Part shown: one piece after another, positions 60,020 to 64,000 of the stretch | How the letters are laid out: every line of letters starts with the position of its first letter | Numbering within the stretch: the first letter of the stretch is position 1 | DNA from: Gordonia heveisoli | GTDB taxonomy: Bacteria > Actinomycetota > Actinomycetes > Mycobacteriales > Mycobacteriaceae | Reading direction: 5' to 3' | NCBI RefSeq assembly: GCF_030315745.1 | Contig: NZ_JASXSH010000006.1 | Location: 62,001 to 126,000 of the forward strand | Length of the DNA: 64,000 nt | Translations under genes and position numbers: made by a program | Notes under the pieces: generated by a model | Databases searched by the model: none | What the model was told of the DNA's origin: nothing | The model's input: the letters and a program-made list of their open reading frames with translations, nothing else

Positions 60020-61447
60020 ATGAGTTCACCGACGGTGGCGATCATCGGCGCCGGCATCAGTGGCCTGACCGCAGGCAAGATGCTCGCCGATTACGGAGTG
60101 ACGTATACGTGTTTCGAGAGTTCCGACCGCATCGGCGGCAACTGGGCTTTCGGGAATCCGAACGGGCACAGCAGCGCCTACCGTTCGCTACACATCGACA
60201 CCTCCAAACATCAGCTGTCCTTCCGGGACTTCCCGATGCCCGACGAATATCCGGACTTCCCGCACCACACCGAGATCAAGAAGTATCTCGACGACTACGC
60301 GGAGGCCTTCGGGCTGTTGGAGAACATCGAGTTCACCAACGGGGTGGTGCATGCCGAGCGGTTGCCCGGTGGCGGCTGGGAACTGGAAACCCAACGCGGA
60401 GAACGGCGACGATTCGATCTCCTGGTCGTCGCGAACGGTCACCACTGGGATCCGCGGGAGCCGGAGTTTCCCGGCCAGTTCAACGGCACCACGATGCACG
60501 CCCACCATTACATCGATCCGAAGACCCCCCATGACTTCACCGGGAAACGAATCCTGGTGGTGGGGCTGGGGAACAGTGCCGCCGACATCGCCGTCGAACT
60601 GTCGTCGAAGGCGCTGGAGAACAAGCTCACCCTGTCGACCCGGTCCGGTGCGTGGATCGTCCCGAAGTACTTCGCCGGGAAGCCGGCCGACCGCTACTAT
60701 CACACCTCGCCCTATATCCCGTTCTCCTGGCAGCGCAAGTTCATGCAGGTCATGCAGCCGGTGACGGCTGGGCGTCCGGAGGACTTCGGCCTGCCGACCC
60801 CGAATCACAAATTCTTCGAGGCACACCCGACGCAGTCGGTCGAACTGCCACTGCGGCTGGGGTCCGGCGACGTCATACCGAAACCCAATATCGACCGATT
60901 CGACGGTGACACGGCCTATTTCGAGGACGGCACCTCCGACGATTTCGACATCGTCATCTATGCCACCGGGTACAACATCGCCTTCCCGTTCTTCGACGAG
61001 AACTTCATCAGCGCCCCCGACAATCGCATCGACCTGTACAAGCGGATGTTCTATCCGGGTATCGACGATGTGGTCTTCGCGGGCTTCGCGCAGGCAACCC
61101 CGACGCTGTTCCCGTTCGTCGAATGCCAGGCCAGGCTGATCGGTGCCTATGCCATCGGCCGCTACCGACTGCCGTCGCTCGAGCAGATGCATCAGACGAT
61201 CGCCGACGACACCGAGTTCTACACCGGGCATATGCTCGATCGTCCGCGGCACACCCAGCAGCTCGACCACTATCTGTATGAACACAATCTGCGGGTCAAA
61301 GAGATCCCCGCGGGCGCCCGGCGGGCCGCAGCACAGGGGCCACCACGCTGGGCCGAGGTGGAAAGCGCCGACGATGCGATCGTCGAATCTGCCGCCGCAA
61401 CAGGAGGACTGGCGCCGGAAGAGATGACCACGGGGGGAATGCAGTGA
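60020..61447 (+). CDS. Flavin-containing / Baeyer-Villiger-type monooxygenase
   Basis: About 475 residues, class B flavin monooxygenase using FAD, NADPH and oxygen. FAD motif VAIIGAGISGLTAGKML, FMO fingerprint FNGTTMHAHHY (FxGxxxHxxxY), NADPH motif ILVVGLGNSAADIAVEL and the C-terminal DIVIYATGYN. ATG at 60020 is preferred for GGGAG just upstream. With the hydrolase and SDR behind it, the enzyme set fits oxidation of a ketone to an ester with later hydrolysis. The fingerprint is nearer to N/S-oxidising FMOs than to strict BVMOs, so amine or sulfide oxidation remains possible. Confidence 0.87.
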   Translation: MSSPTVAIIGAGISGLTAGKMLADYGVTYTCFESSDRIGGNWAFGNPNGHSSAYRSLHIDTSKHQLSFRDFPMPDEYPDFPHHTEIKKYLDDYAEAFGLLENIEFTNGVVHAERLPGGGWELETQRGERRRFDLLVVANGHHWDPREPEFPGQFNGTTMHAHHYIDPKTPHDFTGKRILVVGLGNSAADIAVELSSKALENKLTLSTRSGAWIVPKYFAGKPADRYYHTSPYIPFSWQRKFMQVMQPVTAGRPEDFGLPTPNHKFFEAHPTQSVELPLRLGSGDVIPKPNIDRFDGDTAYFEDGTSDDFDIVIYATGYNIAFPFFDENFISAPDNRIDLYKRMFYPGIDDVVFAGFAQATPTLFPFVECQARLIGAYAIGRYRLPSLEQMHQTIADDTEFYTGHMLDRPRHTQQLDHYLYEHNLRVKEIPAGARRAAAQGPPRWAEVESADDAIVESAAATGGLAPEEMTTGGMQ

Positions 61448-62364
61448 CGACGACGCAGACGCGTGCCGATGTGACCTTCGATTCGGGCGGTACGGAGTGT
61501 GCAGCCTGGTTCTATCCGGGCTGTGACATCTCGCCGTTCGCAACCGACGCGGGACGGCCGGTCGTCGTCCTCGCACATGGCTTTGCCGGGACCAAGGATT
61601 CCGGCCTGGATGCCTTCGCGCGACGGTTCGCGGCCGCGGGTCTGGCCGCCTTCGCCTTCGACTACCGCGGCTTCGGCATGTCCGGAGGGATTCCACGCCA
61701 GCACATTTCGATGCAGGCGCAGGCTCAGGACTATCGCGCGGCGATCGAGGCTGCGAAGAAGCAACCCGGTGTCGATCCCGGGCGCATCATCGTCTGGGGG
61801 GTGTCGCAGTCGGGCGGTCATGCGCTCAACGTCGCCGTCGACCGCGACGACATTCGTGCCGTGATCGCCATGGTGCCGCTGGTCAACGGGCTGGCCGCGG
61901 GTAAACACGCCTACCCGCAGACCGGTGCGGGTGCGATGGCGCGGTCCGCGGTCCGCGGGATGTCGAGCGCGATCGGTGGCAAGCTCGGCCGGCGCCCGAT
62001 CATGATGCCGGTGGTCGGCAGACCAGGGGAGCGCGGAGCGTTGACCGCACCCGGTTTCTACGAGAGCTACACCGCGATCGCCGGACCGTCGTGGCGCAAC
62101 GAGGTCGACGCGGCCGTCACCACCGAGGTCGGTGGCTTCCGTGCCGATCAGCACGGCGATCGTATTCGTGGCAAGGTGCTGGTCCAGATCGCCGACTACG
62201 ACCGGGGGGCACCGCCGCACGCGGCGGCGAAGGCGGCCTTCAGGGCGCACGCCGAGGTTCGTCACTACCCGTGCGATCACTTCGACGTCTTCGAACCCAA
62301 CGACTGGTTCGAAGCGGCCGTGACCCACCAGCTGTCCTTCCTGACAAGGCATCTCGGCTCGTGA
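61444..62364 (+). CDS. Alpha/beta hydrolase
   Basis: A 306-residue serine hydrolase of the dienelactone-hydrolase/BAAT-like group. Oxyanion region VVVLAHGFAGTKDSG, strand AFAFDYRGFGMSGG, nucleophile elbow IIVWGVSQSGGHA (Ser), and C-terminal HYPCDHFDVFEPN with the His. GTG start overlapping the FMO stop (GTGA). Likely cleaves the ester or lactone formed by the monooxygenase. Confidence 0.85.
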   Translation: MTTTQTRADVTFDSGGTECAAWFYPGCDISPFATDAGRPVVVLAHGFAGTKDSGLDAFARRFAAAGLAAFAFDYRGFGMSGGIPRQHISMQAQAQDYRAAIEAAKKQPGVDPGRIIVWGVSQSGGHALNVAVDRDDIRAVIAMVPLVNGLAAGKHAYPQTGAGAMARSAVRGMSSAIGGKLGRRPIMMPVVGRPGERGALTAPGFYESYTAIAGPSWRNEVDAAVTTEVGGFRADQHGDRIRGKVLVQIADYDRGAPPHAAAKAAFRAHAEVRHYPCDHFDVFEPNDWFEAAVTHQLSFLTRHLGS

Positions 62365-63125
62365 GCACATCGTCGCCGGGGGTGGCGGTCGTGGTCGGCG
62401 GGGCGTCGGGAATCGGGCTGGCGTCGGCTCGACGCCTGCGCGCGTCGGGTTTCGACCTGGTCATCGCCGATATCAACGACGAGGCCGCCGGCACCGTGGC
62501 CGCCGAACTCGATGGCCGTGCGATTCATCTCGATGTCACCGACGAGGGGTCGGTGACAACGGGTTTCGCCGGTATCGAGGACCTGCGGGCCGTGGTCAAT
62601 TGTGCCGGACTGTCCATTCCGGGAGCGATCACCGAACTGGAACTGGCCGGTTGGCAGACGACGGTCGACATCTGCCTCACGGGTAGCTTCCTGGTGCTCA
62701 AACATGCCGGTCGGCACATCGCCGACGGGGGAAGTATCACGATGATCGCTTCACTAAACGGACGTCAGCCCGGAACCGGGATGGCCGCCTACTGCGCGGC
62801 GAAGGCCGGTGTGCTGATGTTGGTCGAGGTTGCGGCGCTGGAACTGGCCGAACGTGGCGTGCGGGTCAATGCGGTGTCGCCGGGTCTCGTTCAGACCCCG
62901 CTGACCGAGCCGCTGTCCTTCATTCCCGGGCTGACCGAGGAATATCTGGAGAACACCCCACTGGGACGGGTCGGGCAACCCGACGACGTCGCCGCCACGG
63001 TCGCCTTCCTCGCCTCCGCGGATGCCGGTTGGATGACCGGTGCCGCAATCGATCTCAACGGCGGTGCGCACCTGCAGCGGTACCCCGACATCCTCGGGAA
63101 GGTGCGCGCGCTGGCGCAGCCCTGA
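62361..63125 (+). CDS. Short-chain dehydrogenase/reductase (SDR)
   Basis: A 254-residue classical SDR. Cofactor loop VVVGGASGIGLASA, NAG region VVNCAGLSIPG, catalytic Ser in TMIASLNG and Tyr-Lys in AAYCAAKAGV, and VNAVSPGLVQTPLTEP. The first turn is GGASGIG and lacks the usual leading Thr. GTG at 62361 overlaps the hydrolase stop. It would oxidise an alcohol to the ketone used by the monooxygenase, or act later. Confidence 0.9.
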   Translation: MSTSSPGVAVVVGGASGIGLASARRLRASGFDLVIADINDEAAGTVAAELDGRAIHLDVTDEGSVTTGFAGIEDLRAVVNCAGLSIPGAITELELAGWQTTVDICLTGSFLVLKHAGRHIADGGSITMIASLNGRQPGTGMAAYCAAKAGVLMLVEVAALELAERGVRVNAVSPGLVQTPLTEPLSFIPGLTEEYLENTPLGRVGQPDDVAATVAFLASADAGWMTGAAIDLNGGAHLQRYPDILGKVRALAQP

Positions 63126-63141
63126 CGCCGGGATCGGCTGA

Positions 63142-63843
63142 TCAGGCCGATGCCTGGACCAGTCGTTCGCCCACTTCGCCGGAGATCCGTTCGAGCACCC
63201 GCAGCGAACCTTCGGCGCGCACCTCGACGAATTGACCGGTAGCCAGTGCCTGGCAATAGATCTCGTAGGGCGGGCGGCCGCCGTCGGCCGGATCGGGGAA
63301 GACGTCGTGGATCAGCAGTGCCCCACCGACGCGAACCCACGGCGCCCAGCCGTCGAGGTCGTTCTGTGCTGCCTGCATGCTGTGACCGCCGTCGATGAAG
63401 ACGAAGTCGGCGGGGGATCCCCAGATTCGTGCGGCGACGGTGGACGGGGCCAGCACGCCGATCACGGTTCGTTCCAGGTCGGCTTCGAAGATGGTGCGGC
63501 GGAAGCGCGCCGACGTGTCCAGCGTGCCTGCGTGCGGGTCGACGAGCTCGGGATCATGGTATTCCCAGCCCGGCTGATGCTCTTCGGAACCTCGATGGTG
63601 GTCGACGGTGACGATGGTGGCGCCCAGTGGTGCGGCCGCGGATCCGAGAAAGACCGTCGACTTGCCGCAATAGGTGCCGATCTCGATACCCAGTCCGACC
63701 GAATCCGTTTGTGCCAAAATTCCTTCGGCGATCTCGAACAGCGTCATCGCCTCGTCGAGCGGCATGAATCCGGGTGCGGCTTCGGCGGCGGCGAGTCGCT
63801 CGGTGGTGAGTCCGCCGGTGGTCGAGGTCTGCGATGCGCTCAT
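63142..63843 (-). CDS. Class I SAM-dependent methyltransferase (Methyltransf_24 type)
   Basis: A 233-residue protein. LGIEIGTYCGKSTVFLGSAAAPLGATIVTVDHHRGSEEHQ is motif I plus the acidic loop, and ADFVFIDGGHSMQAAQNDLDGWAPWVRVGGALLIHDVFPD is typical of the O-methyltransferase/cephalosporin-hydroxylase-like group. ATG at 63843; the longer frame to 63882 lacks support. It faces the SDR gene and is not part of that operon. Substrate unknown. Confidence 0.85.
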   Translation of the reverse strand: MSASQTSTTGGLTTERLAAAEAAPGFMPLDEAMTLFEIAEGILAQTDSVGLGIEIGTYCGKSTVFLGSAAAPLGATIVTVDHHRGSEEHQPGWEYHDPELVDPHAGTLDTSARFRRTIFEADLERTVIGVLAPSTVAARIWGSPADFVFIDGGHSMQAAQNDLDGWAPWVRVGGALLIHDVFPDPADGGRPPYEIYCQALATGQFVEVRAEGSLRVLERISGEVGERLVQASA

Positions 63844-64000
63844 GCCGCCGATCCTATCGAATGGGTGACCCGGGACACACATGAGGAACCGGTGGGCGCG
63901 CGCGAGGGGCCCCGGAGCCGTCCGCGCCTCGTGTCATCTCGATCGAAACGGTGCCCGACGTCGGCGCCCACCGGTGCGCGTCGAACCGTACGAACGTTCG
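63844..64000. other. Upstream region of the last methyltransferase
   Basis: No gene is seen before the window ends. ACCGGTGGGCGC at 63888 and GCGCCCACCGGT at 63964 form 12-base arms 64 bases apart, with no clear role. Confidence 0.35.

Noticed and set aside
63888..63975. 12-base inverted repeat at the end of the window as an attachment or IS end
   Set aside because: No transposase, target duplication or integrase is visible, and GC-rich 12-base dyads are not rare in this composition.

Overview
The window reads as chromosome of a high-GC actinomycete of the order Mycobacteriales, most like Gordonia or a close relative. Pointers are a mycothiol synthase (mshD), a wax-ester synthase/DGAT, an LCP ligase with a long cytoplasmic head, a mycobacterial-type FprB, a 13E12-type HNH protein under a perfect actinobacterial SOS box, and two KstR-type operators. 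No rRNA, tRNA, CRISPR array, insertion sequence or prophage was found.

Layout. 0-6 kb: end of mshD, then a compact aromatic cluster of a GriI-like aldolase, a GriH-like 3-amino-4-hydroxybenzoate synthase, an SsuD-like flavin monooxygenase, an arylamine N-acetyltransferase and a PobA-type hydroxylase. Both promoter regions of this cluster carry IdeR/DtxR-like iron boxes. 6-11 kb: pstSCAB behind a PHO-box-like repeat, with phoU convergent. 11-16 kb: LCP protein, dusB and an acyl-ACP desaturase. 16-30 kb: accessory-looking stretch holding a KstR-flanked NTF2-like gene, a PknF-like kinase with a sister receptor-like protein, several one-pass exported proteins, two frameshifted genes, an odd KAS III, a membrane protein ending in a Tox-REase-5-like domain without the expected nuclease residues, WS/DGAT, the HNH protein, and a MinD-like protein with a broken Walker A. 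30-35 kb: nadE and small housekeeping genes. 35-40 kb: valine catabolism (mmsA, acyl-CoA dehydrogenase, mmsB) and regulators. 40-48.5 kb: TetR (AmtR-like), permease, two urea-carboxylase-associated proteins, a carboxyltransferase-only carboxylase part and AtzF, a nitrogen-scavenging operon for urea or guanidine. 48.9-53.4 kb: a repeat-tailed secreted protein, an S4-DUF3558 fusion, a second lipoprotein and a thioesterase. 53.5-58.2 kb: fprB with a glycosyltransferase, methyltransferase and alpha/alpha-barrel protein in one tightly packed operon. 58.4-63.8 kb: F420-type LLM enzyme and a TetR-controlled FMO-hydrolase-SDR cassette, then a methyltransferase.

The most interesting proposal is the iron-box-controlled cluster at 0.6-6 kb. 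The pathway logic is: GriI and GriH make 3-amino-4-hydroxybenzoate from central metabolites, the acetyltransferase caps or detoxifies the aminophenol, and PobA (with the key 4-hydroxybenzoate-binding residues conserved) plus the LLM enzyme may oxidise it. Iron control suggests the product is an iron-binding aminophenol or catechol. Second-rank items are the Tox-REase-5-like membrane protein, the carboxylase lacking its biotin carboxylase, and the S4-lipoprotein fusion.

All family assignments come from reading motifs by eye; no database search was run. Start codons were chosen by ribosome-binding site and family N-terminus where possible.
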